This document shows, in pieces, positions 39,238 to 47,915 of a DNA stretch of 64,000 bases. The notes beneath the pieces were generated by a model. It did no database searches, was not told the DNA's origin, and saw only the letters and a list, made by a program, of their open reading frames with translations. The DNA is from Lysobacteraceae bacterium (GTDB lineage Bacteria > Pseudomonadota > Gammaproteobacteria > Nevskiales > Nevskiaceae): contig PNMW01000021.1 of assembly GCA_013823855.1 (NCBI GenBank), positions 62,001-126,000 on the forward strand, read 5' to 3'. A program made the translations under genes and the position numbers. How positions within the stretch are numbered: the stretch's first letter is position 1; every line of letters starts with the position of its first letter.

Positions 39238-39752
39238 CCGGCCTGCCGTTCGCGCTCGTAGCGCAGGGTGGCGGCAGCCTTGCCGATCGCCTCCGGCAGG
39301 TTCAGGCCCCGCTGTTTCAGCGCCAGCCGCAGCAGGGCGTAGTGATGCACGGCGTGCGTGGCGACGAACAGCAGCTCGCGCAGCGGCGTGGAGCCGCTGA
39401 CGAAGCGATCGTCGCCTCCGATGCCGCCATCGAAGGCGACGGCGATCGCGTCCGGCCACGGCTGTTCCAGCCTCTGCAGGAAGCCTTCGGCGAGCGCTTC
39501 GAAGCGGGCCCGGGCACGCGCCACATCGCACTCGATCTCGCGATCGCGGCTGCGGTTGTCGTAATCGATGACGCCCCGGTCGATACCGGACAGCAGCGCC
39601 TCGTAATGCTCGACGACATGCCGCAGGTGCGGGCCGATCTGGTCTTCGAAGGCGAGGCCGGCGCGATCCGCCACTTCGGCGATGCCGGCGCCCTGGCGCA
39701 GCACGTCGACGGCGTAGGCGACGGCGCGACCGATCGGATCACGTGCGTGCAT
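39234..39752 (-). CDS. DinB-family protein (putative metal-dependent thiol transferase fold)
   Basis: 172 residues forming a four-helix DinB/YfiT-like bundle. Likely metal ligands are His in HLRHVVEHYEALL and the pair in ATHAVHHYALLR. DinB-like proteins include thiol-S-transferases, but many have no known activity. The start ATG 39752 lies inside the end of the upstream membrane-protein gene (14-base overlap), and its stop overlaps the ATP-grasp start, so all three genes are translationally coupled. Confidence 0.85.
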   Translation of the reverse strand: MHARDPIGRAVAYAVDVLRQGAGIAEVADRAGLAFEDQIGPHLRHVVEHYEALLSGIDRGVIDYDNRSRDREIECDVARARARFEALAEGFLQRLEQPWPDAIAVAFDGGIGGDDRFVSGSTPLRELLFVATHAVHHYALLRLALKQRGLNLPEAIGKAAATLRYERERQAG

Positions 39753-40215
39753 GGTGGTCTCCGGTGGCCCCGGAAAGGGCCGCGCGCCGCTGGCGGCCGG
39801 CGGGCGATTCCGGATCGGCGGACTCGCGCAGCAGCAAGGCGGAGTAGACGACGGCGAAGCCGATCGTCGGCAGCAGGCCCGGCGCCAAGGTCAGCAGGAG
39901 TCTGGGCGTGCCGAGCCACAGGTGCACGCCGATCAGCAGCGTGTAGGTCGCGGCCAGACTGCCGGCAACCGCCAGCAGCGCCCCGTGGCGCGGCCGGGCC
40001 GGCAACCAGAACAGCATGCGCATCAGATGGACGCAGCTCATGGTGATCACCACGCTCATCAGCCAGTGCGCGCAGCCGATCATTGCCGCCTGCGGCAAGC
40101 CCGTCTTGCGATTGACCAGGAACGCCCACAGCCCGTAGACCAACGCACCAAGGACCGCCCCGAGCGGGCTGTCCATCAGTCGGTAGAGTCTTCGCAGAAA
40201 GCGGTCACGCATCAA
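39739..40215 (-). CDS. Small membrane protein, first gene of the DinB/ATP-grasp operon
   Basis: 158 residues with about four hydrophobic segments (LGAVLGALVYGLWAFLV; MIGCAHWLMSVVITMSCVHL; LLAVAGSLAATYTLLIGVHL; LTLAPGLLPTIGFAVVYSALL, each at most one span). The N-terminus is basic, and the cytoplasmic end is Arg/Ser-rich. The ATG may be 40215 or 40212 (MM). It overlaps the DinB-like start by 14 bases. No family recognised. Confidence 0.75.
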   Translation of the reverse strand: MMRDRFLRRLYRLMDSPLGAVLGALVYGLWAFLVNRKTGLPQAAMIGCAHWLMSVVITMSCVHLMRMLFWLPARPRHGALLAVAGSLAATYTLLIGVHLWLGTPRLLLTLAPGLLPTIGFAVVYSALLLRESADPESPAGRQRRAALSGATGDHHART

Positions 40216-40516
40216 TCAGGACTCCGATCGGACGCGCGGGGCGCCGGACATGCCGGGGCGTTGAGCGTCGGCGCCTGCGGCGGTGCGGGGGTGCGGGCGA
40301 CAACAGCGCCACCGTCCTGCCTTACGGACGAGCAGCGCCGCAGGACGCAGCCTCGCTGCCGGTCGCCCGGTTGAACGTTCGGCGGCATCGCGGCCGGCCG
40401 GATTCTACTCTGCGGACCGCCGGCTACCCCAGCGCGCGATCGGCATCGCGGCGCGGCCCTGTTGACGGCCGCAGCGGGTGCCGGCACTGCGGCTCGGGCA
40501 TCCGCAGGCATGCGCT
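40216..40516. other. 301-base intergenic region, no recognised element
   Basis: This lies upstream of the membrane-protein/DinB/ATP-grasp operon and downstream of the YHS gene, all on the minus strand. It is very GC-rich, with short local complementarities but no stem followed by a T-run and no convincing promoter. Confidence 0.4.
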
Positions 40517-40999
40517 TCATCGCTTGATCAGCGCATCGAAGGCGGCATCGGCCTTGCGGATATAGCCGGCCGGGTCCTGCTTCCACTTCTTCGAAACCGA
40601 TTCGTCGTAGTTCAGATACAGCTTGCCGTCGATCACCGCCCACTGGTCCGGCTCGATCTTCACGACATGGCCTTCGGCGACCCCGTAGGCGCAATAGCCG
40701 CCGTACTGCGGTGCGTACTTCCCGGGATCGGCCTTGAACGCCTCGAGATGTGCCTGGCTGGCGAACTGCCATTTCGCACCCTGCCAGACCAACACGTGCT
40801 GCGCGCTGCCCTTCACCGGACGGCCATCGACGAAGTAGGCGACCGGATCGTAGCCGCGGATCGCGGTATCGGTCCGCTTCGGGTCGCTGAAGAAGCCGCC
40901 GCCTTCGCCGAAGGTATTGATCGCCGGCGCGGCGTGCAGCGAGCCGACGGCCGCGAGACTGAACAGCAGCGCAGACGCGCGGGACTTGATCCGGTTCAT
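40517..40999 (-). CDS. YHS-domain protein, exported
   Basis: 160 residues with a signal peptide (ASALLFSLAAVGSLHAAPA). The mature part has the YHS-like segment GYDPVAYFVDGRPVKGS, followed by KWQFASQAHLEAFKADPGKY and YGGYCAYGVAEGH. Such proteins are common in Proteobacteria and are suspected to handle metals, without proof. ATG 40999 (MNRIKSRAS) is the start. It carries, about 115 bases upstream, the second copy of the element found upstream of the DoxX-like gene, and is divergent from the amidohydrolase gene. Confidence 0.88.
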   Translation of the reverse strand: MNRIKSRASALLFSLAAVGSLHAAPAINTFGEGGGFFSDPKRTDTAIRGYDPVAYFVDGRPVKGSAQHVLVWQGAKWQFASQAHLEAFKADPGKYAPQYGGYCAYGVAEGHVVKIEPDQWAVIDGKLYLNYDESVSKKWKQDPAGYIRKADAAFDALIKR

Positions 41000-41084
41000 G
41001 AGGGGCTCCGTGCAACGCGGGGTCGAAAGCGTGGCCATTCGGCGATGAACGGCAGCTTGCTCGGCGGTCTTCAGCCCGGCCAGC

Positions 41085-41116
41085 CACCGGCGTCCGCGTT
41101 TTGCTACGCATCGTTC
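41085..41116 (-). promoter_or_regulatory. Shared upstream element, copy 2 (YHS gene)
   Basis: Minus strand reads GAACGAT-GC-GTAGCAAA-A-CGCG-G-ACGCC (hyphens separate blocks). Its 5' end is 117 bases upstream of the YHS start codon, nearly the same distance as copy 1 has from the DoxX-like gene (115). Confidence 0.55.
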
Positions 41117-41152
41117 GGCATATTTAGATTGCATTTACTTTCTTTCTTTTGT

Positions 41153-41163
41153 ACGGTCACCGT
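41153..41163. promoter_or_regulatory. Palindrome ACGGT-C-ACCGT, candidate TetR operator
   Basis: An 11-base perfect palindrome 31 bases upstream of the amidohydrolase start codon, in the divergent gap to the YHS gene. The operon's second gene encodes a TetR-type regulator, so this is a reasonable autoregulatory site. Inferred from position and symmetry only. Confidence 0.35.
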
Positions 41164-41193
41164 CAGACGTCGTACCCGACCGAGGAGAAACCC

Positions 41194-43014
41194 ATGCGCG
41201 CAGACGCCCCCGAGCAGCCCCCGTATGACCTGATCATTCGCAACGGCCGCCATTTCGACGGCACCGGAGGCCCGTCGGCGATCCGCCATCTCGGCATCCG
41301 TGACGGCCGCGTCGTGGCGATCAGCCGCGAACCGCTCGACGAGCGCGGCTGCGGCGAGGTGATCGACGCCAGCGGCGAATGGGTGATGCCCGGCTTCCTC
41401 GACACCCACACCCATTACGACGCCGAATTGCTGGCCGCCCCGGGCCTGAAGGAAAGCGTGCGCCATGGCGTCACCACGGTGACCTTCGGCTCGTGTTCGA
41501 TCGGCATGGTCTGCTCGCCGGCCGAGGACTGCTCCGACCTGTTCACCCGGGTCGAATCGATTCCTCGCGCCGAGGTGCTGCCGCTGTTGAAGCGCACCAA
41601 GACCTGGAACACGCCGCGTGGCTATGTCGAGGCGCTGGAGCGGATGCCGCTGGGACCGAACGTCACCGCCTTCCTCGGCCATTCCGATCTGCGGGTGTCG
41701 GTGATGGGCCTGTCGCGCGCCGTCGACGCGCGCGTGCAGCCGACCGAAGCCGAGATGCAGCGCATGGAAGCGGTGCTCGAGGAAGGGCTGGATGCCGGCC
41801 TGCTCGGGCTGTCGACGATGACCACCAAGTGGGACAAGCTCGACGGCGACCGCGAGCGCTCGAAATCGCTGCCGACCACCTACGCCAAGTGGAAGGAGTA
41901 CGCCCGCCTGAACAAGGTGCTGCGGCGGCGCGAGCGGATTCATCAGGGGGCGCCGGACATCGTCACCAAGGTCAACATGTTCGCCTTCCTGTTCGCCTCG
42001 TTCGGCTGGTTCAGGAAACCGCTGAAGACCACGCTGATCACCTTGATGGACGTCAAGTCCAATGGCCTGCTGCATCGCGTGGTCGGCAAGCTGGCCCATG
42101 CCTGCAACCGGTTTCTCGGCGCCAACTTCCGCTGGCAGGCGCTGCCCTGCCCGTTCGAGGTCCATGCCGACGGCATCGATCTGGTGATCTTCGAGGAGTT
42201 CGGCGCCGGCGAGGCCGCGCTGCATCTGGCCGACGAGGTCGAGCGCAACGAACTGCTGAAGGACGAGAAGTACCGGCGCTGGTTCCGCAAGAACTACGAG
42301 TCGAAGCTGGCGCCGCGGGTCTGGCACCGCGACTTCCACGATGCCGAGATCGTCGGCTGCCCGGATACCTCCGTCATCGGCAAGAGCTTCGGCACGGTCG
42401 CCGACGCCCGCGGCATCCATCCGGTCGACGCCTTCCTCGATCTGGTCGTCGCCCACGGCAGGCAGCTGCGCTGGAAGACCACGATCGGCAACTACCGCAA
42501 GCACCGCCTGGAAGCGATCGTCCAGGACAAGGGCGCGATCCTGTCGTTCTCCGACGCCGGCGCCCACATCCGCAACATGGCCTTCTACAACTTCCCGATC
42601 CGGATGCTGAAGCTGGTCAACGACGCGATCGTCGAAGGCCGCAGCTTCATGAGCATCGAGCAAGCGGTCTGGCGGCTGACCGGCGAGCTGGGCGACTGGT
42701 TCGGCATCGATGCCGGTCATCTGCGGCTGGGCGATCGCGCCGATATCGCGATCATCGACCCGGAGGGTCTCGACGATTCGACCGCCGCCTACGCCGAGGC
42801 GGCGATGCCGGAGTTCGGCGGCGTGATGCGGATGGTCAACCGCAATGATCGGGCGGTCAGCGCGACGATCATCAACGGCCGCCTCGCCTACCGGAAGACC
42901 GGCTTCGCGGCCGACTTCGGCCAGCAGCGGGGCTACGGCCGCTTCCTGCGCGCCGGCGAAGTCCCGAGCCGCGGCGCCGAGCCGCAGTCGCCGCCGCTGG
43001 CCCGGGCCGCCTGA
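41194..43014 (+). CDS. Amidohydrolase, D-aminoacylase/N-acyl-D-amino-acid deacylase type
   Basis: 606 residues of the metal-dependent amidohydrolase superfamily. HTHTHYDAEL gives the HxH metal pair, with further likely ligands in FLGHSDLR and the Asp in FSDAGAHIRNMAF. The N- and C-terminal beta-sandwich segments (YDLIIRNGRHFDGTGG; GDRADIAIIDPEGL; GGVMRMVNRNDRA) are family-like. It probably removes an acyl group from an N-acyl amino acid or a related amide. GAGGAG sits 7 bases before ATG 41194. The TetR regulator follows after two bases, so the pair is one operon. Confidence 0.9.
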   Translation: MRADAPEQPPYDLIIRNGRHFDGTGGPSAIRHLGIRDGRVVAISREPLDERGCGEVIDASGEWVMPGFLDTHTHYDAELLAAPGLKESVRHGVTTVTFGSCSIGMVCSPAEDCSDLFTRVESIPRAEVLPLLKRTKTWNTPRGYVEALERMPLGPNVTAFLGHSDLRVSVMGLSRAVDARVQPTEAEMQRMEAVLEEGLDAGLLGLSTMTTKWDKLDGDRERSKSLPTTYAKWKEYARLNKVLRRRERIHQGAPDIVTKVNMFAFLFASFGWFRKPLKTTLITLMDVKSNGLLHRVVGKLAHACNRFLGANFRWQALPCPFEVHADGIDLVIFEEFGAGEAALHLADEVERNELLKDEKYRRWFRKNYESKLAPRVWHRDFHDAEIVGCPDTSVIGKSFGTVADARGIHPVDAFLDLVVAHGRQLRWKTTIGNYRKHRLEAIVQDKGAILSFSDAGAHIRNMAFYNFPIRMLKLVNDAIVEGRSFMSIEQAVWRLTGELGDWFGIDAGHLRLGDRADIAIIDPEGLDDSTAAYAEAAMPEFGGVMRMVNRNDRAVSATIINGRLAYRKTGFAADFGQQRGYGRFLRAGEVPSRGAEPQSPPLARAA

Positions 43015-43016
43015 GC

Positions 43017-43706
43017 ATGGCCGACGCCGCCACCGCCGGCGGCGCGCCAGTGCGCCGCACCCAGGCCGAACGCCGCGCCGGCACGGTACGGCGCCTGCTC
43101 GACGCGACCACCGCCGCGCTGGTCGAGATCGGCTACTACCGGACCACCGTCGCCGAGATCTGCGCCCGCGCCGGTCTTTCGCAGGGCGCCCTGTTTCGCC
43201 ATTTCGAAACCCGCATCGCCCTGCTGATCGCGGTTGCCGAGGACATCGACACCGGGCTGCGGGCACTGTACCGGTCCGATTTCGAGCGGCTGCGACCGAC
43301 CCAGCCGGACGAACTGGTGCTGGCGGTGGCGGTGCTGCGCGCGAACATCGCCTCGCCGCTGCATCAGGCCTGGTTCGAACTGCTGATGGCGGCACGCACC
43401 GACGGCGCCCTGCACGCCGCGCTGCTGCCGATGTGGCAGCGCCGCGCCGAGGATGATCAGGCGCTGGCGGCGCAGCTGCTGCCGGAGCAGGCGCGGCAGC
43501 TGCCGGATTTCGCGGTGCTGGTCGACACCATGGTGACGCTGTTCCACGGCGAAGGCGTCGATCGTTTCCTGCGCCACGACCCCGCCGCCGAGTCGCGGCG
43601 CATGACCTGGCTGATCGAGCGTCTGCGGCCGCTGCTGGAACCGTCTGCGGCCTCGTCGACCGGCAAGCCGGCAGCGGCTGCGCAAGAGACGGAAACGTCG
43701 GCATAG
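43017..43706 (+). CDS. TetR-family transcriptional regulator
   Basis: 229 residues. N-terminal helix-turn-helix: TTVAEICARAGLSQGALFRHF (here split as TTVAEICARAGLS and QGALFRHFETR), preceded by RRLLDATTAALVEIGYY. The C-terminal ligand domain is alanine/leucine-rich. The gene starts two bases after the amidohydrolase stop, so it is probably co-expressed and likely controls that operon. The inducer may be an acyl amino acid or a product, but nothing in the sequence shows which. Confidence 0.93.
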   Translation: MADAATAGGAPVRRTQAERRAGTVRRLLDATTAALVEIGYYRTTVAEICARAGLSQGALFRHFETRIALLIAVAEDIDTGLRALYRSDFERLRPTQPDELVLAVAVLRANIASPLHQAWFELLMAARTDGALHAALLPMWQRRAEDDQALAAQLLPEQARQLPDFAVLVDTMVTLFHGEGVDRFLRHDPAAESRRMTWLIERLRPLLEPSAASSTGKPAAAAQETETSA

Positions 43707-43816
43707 TCCGTTTGACTTAACGACGCCGGGGAGGCCTTGCTCTATAGTGTTTGGGACCACCCAAAGACCGTCCCGCTCACCGGTGGTCGCGTCCCGATCC
43801 AAGTACCTTCAGCCGG

Positions 43817-45958
43817 ATGAAAAGCCTGTTCCTCAGCGTGAGAATGCGCCTGCTGGCCTTGTGCCTGGGGCTCGTTTTCGTTCTGGGTGGCGCGAGTTCC
43901 GCCGTGCTGCTGCTGATGGCCCAGGGCCGCGATGCCCGCGATGCCCAGCAGACCCAGTTCCAGCGCTTCGAAACCGTGCTCGCCGTGCAGCAGGCACAAA
44001 GCCTGTTCCGGCATCGCAGTGGCCAACTGATCTCGGCAAGCGCCGCCGGCGAAGAAACCTGGCAGATGACCGCGCGTCTCGCCCAGCAGGCCGCGAAAGA
44101 CGACCTCGATCGCGAACTGGCCGAATTCGCGGAATTCGATGAGGCCAGCGCCAGCCGCATCCTGGAAGCCAACAGCGGGATCGCGCGTCTGTCCGAGCGG
44201 GCAATGGCTGCCGTGGTCGGCGGACGGAAGACCGAGGCCTCGATTGCGCTGAAGGACCTGCAGCGACGGCTCGACCAGATCGAGGAAACCTTGCGCGGGG
44301 CCAAGGCCCGCGAGCAAGAGCTGCTGCGGACGCTTCAGGCACGCGAGCGTTCGCGCATCGAACGGGCGCTGCTCGTCGCCAGCATCGTCATCGGCGTGGC
44401 GATCGTGCTCGGCCTGATCGCCACCTTCCTGGTCGTGCGTTCGGTGATCCGGCCGCTGCAGATCACTACCGACGCGATCCGCCAGGTCAACTCCGGCGCC
44501 ATCGAGATCGATCTGCCGCCGATCCGTCCCGACGAGTTCGGCGACATGGCGGTGGCGCTGCGCCAGTTCCGGGATCAGGCCGAGCGCCTGCGCCGGCTCG
44601 CGTACCACGATCCGCTGACCGGCCTCGGCAACCGCGCGCGGCTGGAGGAAAACCTGCAGAGGGCGATCGATCGATCGCGGCAGACCCGCGAACCGGTCGC
44701 GATGTTCTACGTCGATCTCGACAACTTCCGCGCCGTCAACGACAAGTTCGGCCACAAGGTCGGCGACCGCTATCTCGGCGAGGCCGCCAGCCGCCTGAAC
44801 CGCTTCATGCCCGATGGCGCCCAGCTGTATCGCCACAGCGGTGACAAGTTCGCGATCACCGTCGACAACCTCGACGCCGGCAGCGCCCTCGAGCACACCC
44901 TGCGCGAGCAGGCCGACAGCGTGCTGCGCGGCCTGTCGGAAAGCTATCCGCTGGGCGACAACCTGCTGAACATGTCGGTGTCGATCGGCATCGCCGTGTT
45001 TCCCGGCGACGGCGAAACCGCCGAGCAGATGGTGGCCAGCGCCGAGGCCGCGATGTACGTGGCCAAGAAGAACGGCCGCAACAACGTGCGCTTCGCCTCC
45101 GCCCAGCTGACCGGCACGATGCGCAAGCAGCTGGCGCTGGCCAGCGAGATCCGCCGCGGCCTGGAGCGCGGCGAGTTCGAACCGTTCTACCAGCCGGTCA
45201 TCGATGTCGATCAGGGCCGCGTGGTCGGTGCCGAAGCGCTGCTGCGCTGGCGGCATCCGGAGAACGGCCTGATGCCGCCGAGCGAGTTCATCCAGGTCGC
45301 CGAGGAATCCGGGCTGATCAACCAGCTCGGCGAGCTGTGCCTGATCAAGGCGCACGAGCAGGCGCAGATCTGGGCTTCGCGCAATCGCCGTCTGCGGGTC
45401 TCCGTGAACCTGTCGGTCCGTCAGGTGCACGACGGCAAGATCCTGCAGATCCTGCGCGGCTTCGGCAGCGCGCCGGGCTCGCGCGAGCGGCTGATCGACT
45501 TCGAGCTGACCGAATCGGCGCTGCTCGATTCGACCGAGTACAGCCACACGATGCTCACCGAGATCAAGCGGCTCGGCTTCCGCATCGGCCTCGACGACTT
45601 CGGCACGGGCTACTCGTCGTTCAGCTATCTGCAGCGGCTGCCGATCGACAAGATCAAGATCGACCGCCAGTTCGTGATCGCGATGGGCGCCTCGAAGCAG
45701 GCGCTGGCGATCGTCTCGGCCACCCTGACGCTGGCCCAGAATCTCGATCTCGGCGTGATCGCCGAAGGGGTCGAAAGCACCGAGCAGATGCGCCAGCTGC
45801 GCATCCTCGGCTGCAAGTTCCAGCAGGGCTTCTACTTCACGCGGGCGCTGCCGGCGGCGGATTTCGAAGCCTGGTCGGTGGCCTTCGAGCGCGATGGCAT
45901 GGATGCCCACGCGCGCGCTGTCGCCGGTCGCGAGCCGGTCACCATCGGCGTGCGCTGA
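43817..45958 (+). CDS. GGDEF-EAL protein with degenerate GGDEF (likely c-di-GMP phosphodiesterase)
   Basis: 713 residues. Two membrane spans (about 11-36 and 184-208) bracket a periplasmic helical sensor. A HAMP-like region (about 209-258), a GGDEF domain and an EAL domain follow. The GGDEF active-site loop reads SGDKF (341-345), so cyclase activity is unlikely. The EAL domain keeps EALLRW (473-478), DDFGTGYSS and IAEGVES, consistent with hydrolysis of cyclic di-GMP. ATG 43817 (MKSLFLSVRM) is chosen as start because it places the first span correctly. It converges on the HEAT-repeat gene with only three bases between stops. Confidence 0.94.
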   Translation: MKSLFLSVRMRLLALCLGLVFVLGGASSAVLLLMAQGRDARDAQQTQFQRFETVLAVQQAQSLFRHRSGQLISASAAGEETWQMTARLAQQAAKDDLDRELAEFAEFDEASASRILEANSGIARLSERAMAAVVGGRKTEASIALKDLQRRLDQIEETLRGAKAREQELLRTLQARERSRIERALLVASIVIGVAIVLGLIATFLVVRSVIRPLQITTDAIRQVNSGAIEIDLPPIRPDEFGDMAVALRQFRDQAERLRRLAYHDPLTGLGNRARLEENLQRAIDRSRQTREPVAMFYVDLDNFRAVNDKFGHKVGDRYLGEAASRLNRFMPDGAQLYRHSGDKFAITVDNLDAGSALEHTLREQADSVLRGLSESYPLGDNLLNMSVSIGIAVFPGDGETAEQMVASAEAAMYVAKKNGRNNVRFASAQLTGTMRKQLALASEIRRGLERGEFEPFYQPVIDVDQGRVVGAEALLRWRHPENGLMPPSEFIQVAEESGLINQLGELCLIKAHEQAQIWASRNRRLRVSVNLSVRQVHDGKILQILRGFGSAPGSRERLIDFELTESALLDSTEYSHTMLTEIKRLGFRIGLDDFGTGYSSFSYLQRLPIDKIKIDRQFVIAMGASKQALAIVSATLTLAQNLDLGVIAEGVESTEQMRQLRILGCKFQQGFYFTRALPAADFEAWSVAFERDGMDAHARAVAGREPVTIGVR

Positions 45959-45961
45959 CGC

Positions 45962-46858
45962 TCAGCCGGCACCGCGGCCGAGCGCCGAAAGCCGGGCCCG
46001 CGCCTCGTTGGCGACCAGCGGCGCGCTGTCATCGCAGGCCCGTTCCCAGATCTTCGATGCCTCGTCCGGCAGCAGCCGGACCAGCGATTCGTAGGCGGTC
46101 AGCCGGGTACGGCGGCAGGGATGGCGCCGGGCCAGATCGCCGAGCAGCTGGCAGGTATCGCCGTTGCCTGCATACCCGGCCATGGCGACGGCGTCGACGC
46201 GGCGGGCAGTGTCGGTGTCGCGGCCGAAGCCGTTGATCGCCTGGCGCTGCAGGTCGAACAGGTACTGGTCGCGCGCCTTCAGCGCCGGCGGGTCGAACAT
46301 CAGGCTCAGCGTGATGCTGATGTCCTCGGGCGGGAACTGCACGTGCACGTCGCGGCTGCCGCGATACAGCATCGCCCGGCCGGAGACGAATTTGGTGCGC
46401 TCGAGGAAGCGCAACTCGACGGCCTCGCCGACATAACCCTCGATCGCCTCGTGGTCGTACTCGTAGATCTCGGTGATGTAGCCGGCGCCGAAATAGGCGG
46501 CGGTCAGGAAGTGGTAGTTGTGATCGTGGGCCACGTCGTAGGCGGGCTCGCTCTGCTGCACGCGGCCGGCGGTCAGGTCGGCCGACGAGGGCCAGATGTT
46601 GGCGCGCAGGCGCACATGCTCGCCGCTGCCGAGCGCGATCGACTGCGCCAGCCCGGTCAGCCCGCCATCGACCCGGCCACCGAGGCGCCAGTTCAGCAGG
46701 CGCACGATCAGTTCGCGATCGTTGGCCAGCGCGCCGAGCAGCGGCGCCAGCGTGGCGATGCCGTTGGGATCGTCGGGATCGTGCAGCCGGTCGGCCTGCT
46801 CGATGACTTCCTCGACGGTGGCCACCCGGTCGCTGGCGCAGGCGATGGTCAGCGCCAT
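45962..46858 (-). CDS. Unknown protein with cupin-like and HEAT-like parts (298 aa)
   Basis: The middle (about residues 95-200) reads like a double-stranded beta-helix/cupin: SEPAYDVAHDHNYHFLTAAYFG, EYDHEAIEGYVGEAVELRFLE and RGSRDVHVQFPPED, with His residues that could bind metal. The C-terminal 100 residues are helical-repeat-like (SKIWERACDDSAPLVANEARARL). No signal peptide. ATG 46858 starts two bases after the stop of the upstream 277-residue gene, which has a similar two-part build. No named family recognised, so function is open. Confidence 0.7.
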   Translation of the reverse strand: MALTIACASDRVATVEEVIEQADRLHDPDDPNGIATLAPLLGALANDRELIVRLLNWRLGGRVDGGLTGLAQSIALGSGEHVRLRANIWPSSADLTAGRVQQSEPAYDVAHDHNYHFLTAAYFGAGYITEIYEYDHEAIEGYVGEAVELRFLERTKFVSGRAMLYRGSRDVHVQFPPEDISITLSLMFDPPALKARDQYLFDLQRQAINGFGRDTDTARRVDAVAMAGYAGNGDTCQLLGDLARRHPCRRTRLTAYESLVRLLPDEASKIWERACDDSAPLVANEARARLSALGRGAG

Positions 46859-46860
46859 GC

Positions 46861-47694
46861 TCAGTCTCCGCGCGGCGGCAGGTTGCCGCGTTCCAGCGCC
46901 TGCTTCGCGGCACGGCGGACCAGCGGATGCGGATCGTCGAGCGCCCTGGCCAGCAGCTTGCGGACCTCCGAACGACTCAGCCTGCCGATGCTCTGCAACG
47001 CGGCCCAGCGCACGCCGGGATCTTCGTGCCGGCTCAGTGCCTTGAGCGGCTTCAGCGAAGTCTGATGGGCGAGCCGCCCGGCGAGCCATGCCGCCGCCTT
47101 GAGATCGCTGACCTGACGGTCGGCTTCGACGAATTGCCAGGCGTGCAGTGTTTCCCTGCTGAAACGCCACTCCAGCACGGCAGCCGGCGCGGTCTCGAAG
47201 ACCAGCAGCAGCAGCGGCGACTCGATGCGGTAGTCGTGTATCACGCCGTCGGCGCGCAGCGCCAGCAGATCGCCGGGCGGGACGGTTCGCGCGCCGATCC
47301 GCACCAGCTTGCAGCCGGGATCGAACACCGCGTTGCGAAACCCGGCCGGCAGTTCGTACAGATCGGCCTCCAGCGTCCGGCCGCTGACCGGCGCGACCAG
47401 CGCATCGCTGGCATTGCTGTGGATGTAGCGTCGAGACCGCACCAGCAGATGCAGCGCCAGATGCCAGTGCGGCGTGCGCGCCAGCACCATGACGTTGTCG
47501 CCGCCGTTGCCGGTCTGCCGGGGATCATCGACCATCGCCCGCAGCGCGTCGTTGATCACCGCTTCGGCGAACTGCGGATCGAGCAGATGGCGGAACAGCG
47601 GCTCGCAGGCCCAGAAGCTGGCCGGACGGGCAGGCAGGTAACGCTTGCCGACTTCCTCGGCAAAGGCCGCTACTAGCGTGTTCTGGCCGATCAT
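46861..47694 (-). CDS. Unknown protein with cupin-like domain and C-terminal HEAT repeats (277 aa)
   Basis: The N-terminal two thirds has cupin-like features (ARTPHWHLALHLLVRS; GRTLEADLYELPAGF; PPGDLLALRADGVIHDY). The last 80 residues are clear HEAT-type repeats (LSRHEDPGVRWAALQSIGRL; LDDPHPLVRRAAKQAL). It forms an operon with the related 298-residue protein, the two probably arising from an old duplication. A His-rich pocket with HEAT surface suggests a metal-dependent enzyme or sensor with a protein partner, but this is inference. ATG 47694 is the start. Confidence 0.72.
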   Translation of the reverse strand: MIGQNTLVAAFAEEVGKRYLPARPASFWACEPLFRHLLDPQFAEAVINDALRAMVDDPRQTGNGGDNVMVLARTPHWHLALHLLVRSRRYIHSNASDALVAPVSGRTLEADLYELPAGFRNAVFDPGCKLVRIGARTVPPGDLLALRADGVIHDYRIESPLLLLVFETAPAAVLEWRFSRETLHAWQFVEADRQVSDLKAAAWLAGRLAHQTSLKPLKALSRHEDPGVRWAALQSIGRLSRSEVRKLLARALDDPHPLVRRAAKQALERGNLPPRGD

Positions 47695-47915
47695 CGCGCA
47701 ATGGCTTCGCTGTTGACCCGGGGTGGACGCGGTCCGCAGTCACGGAACCTCGATTACCGATCATTAAATCCAGTTGCCTCGGCGGCGACCAGTGACTGTT
47801 CCTGTCCATTGACGCAATTCGCGGGCCCGTATCGAGCGCCGGACGGCGGCAATGTGATCTGCATCCAACTCCGGCCGTCGAGCATCCAACCCGGGACCTG
47901 TCCGGGGGAACTGCC

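Noticed and set aside
43712..43748. Sigma-70 promoter TTGACT / TATAGT upstream of the GGDEF-EAL gene
   Set aside because: The spacing of 25 bases between the hexamers is too long for a normal promoter.
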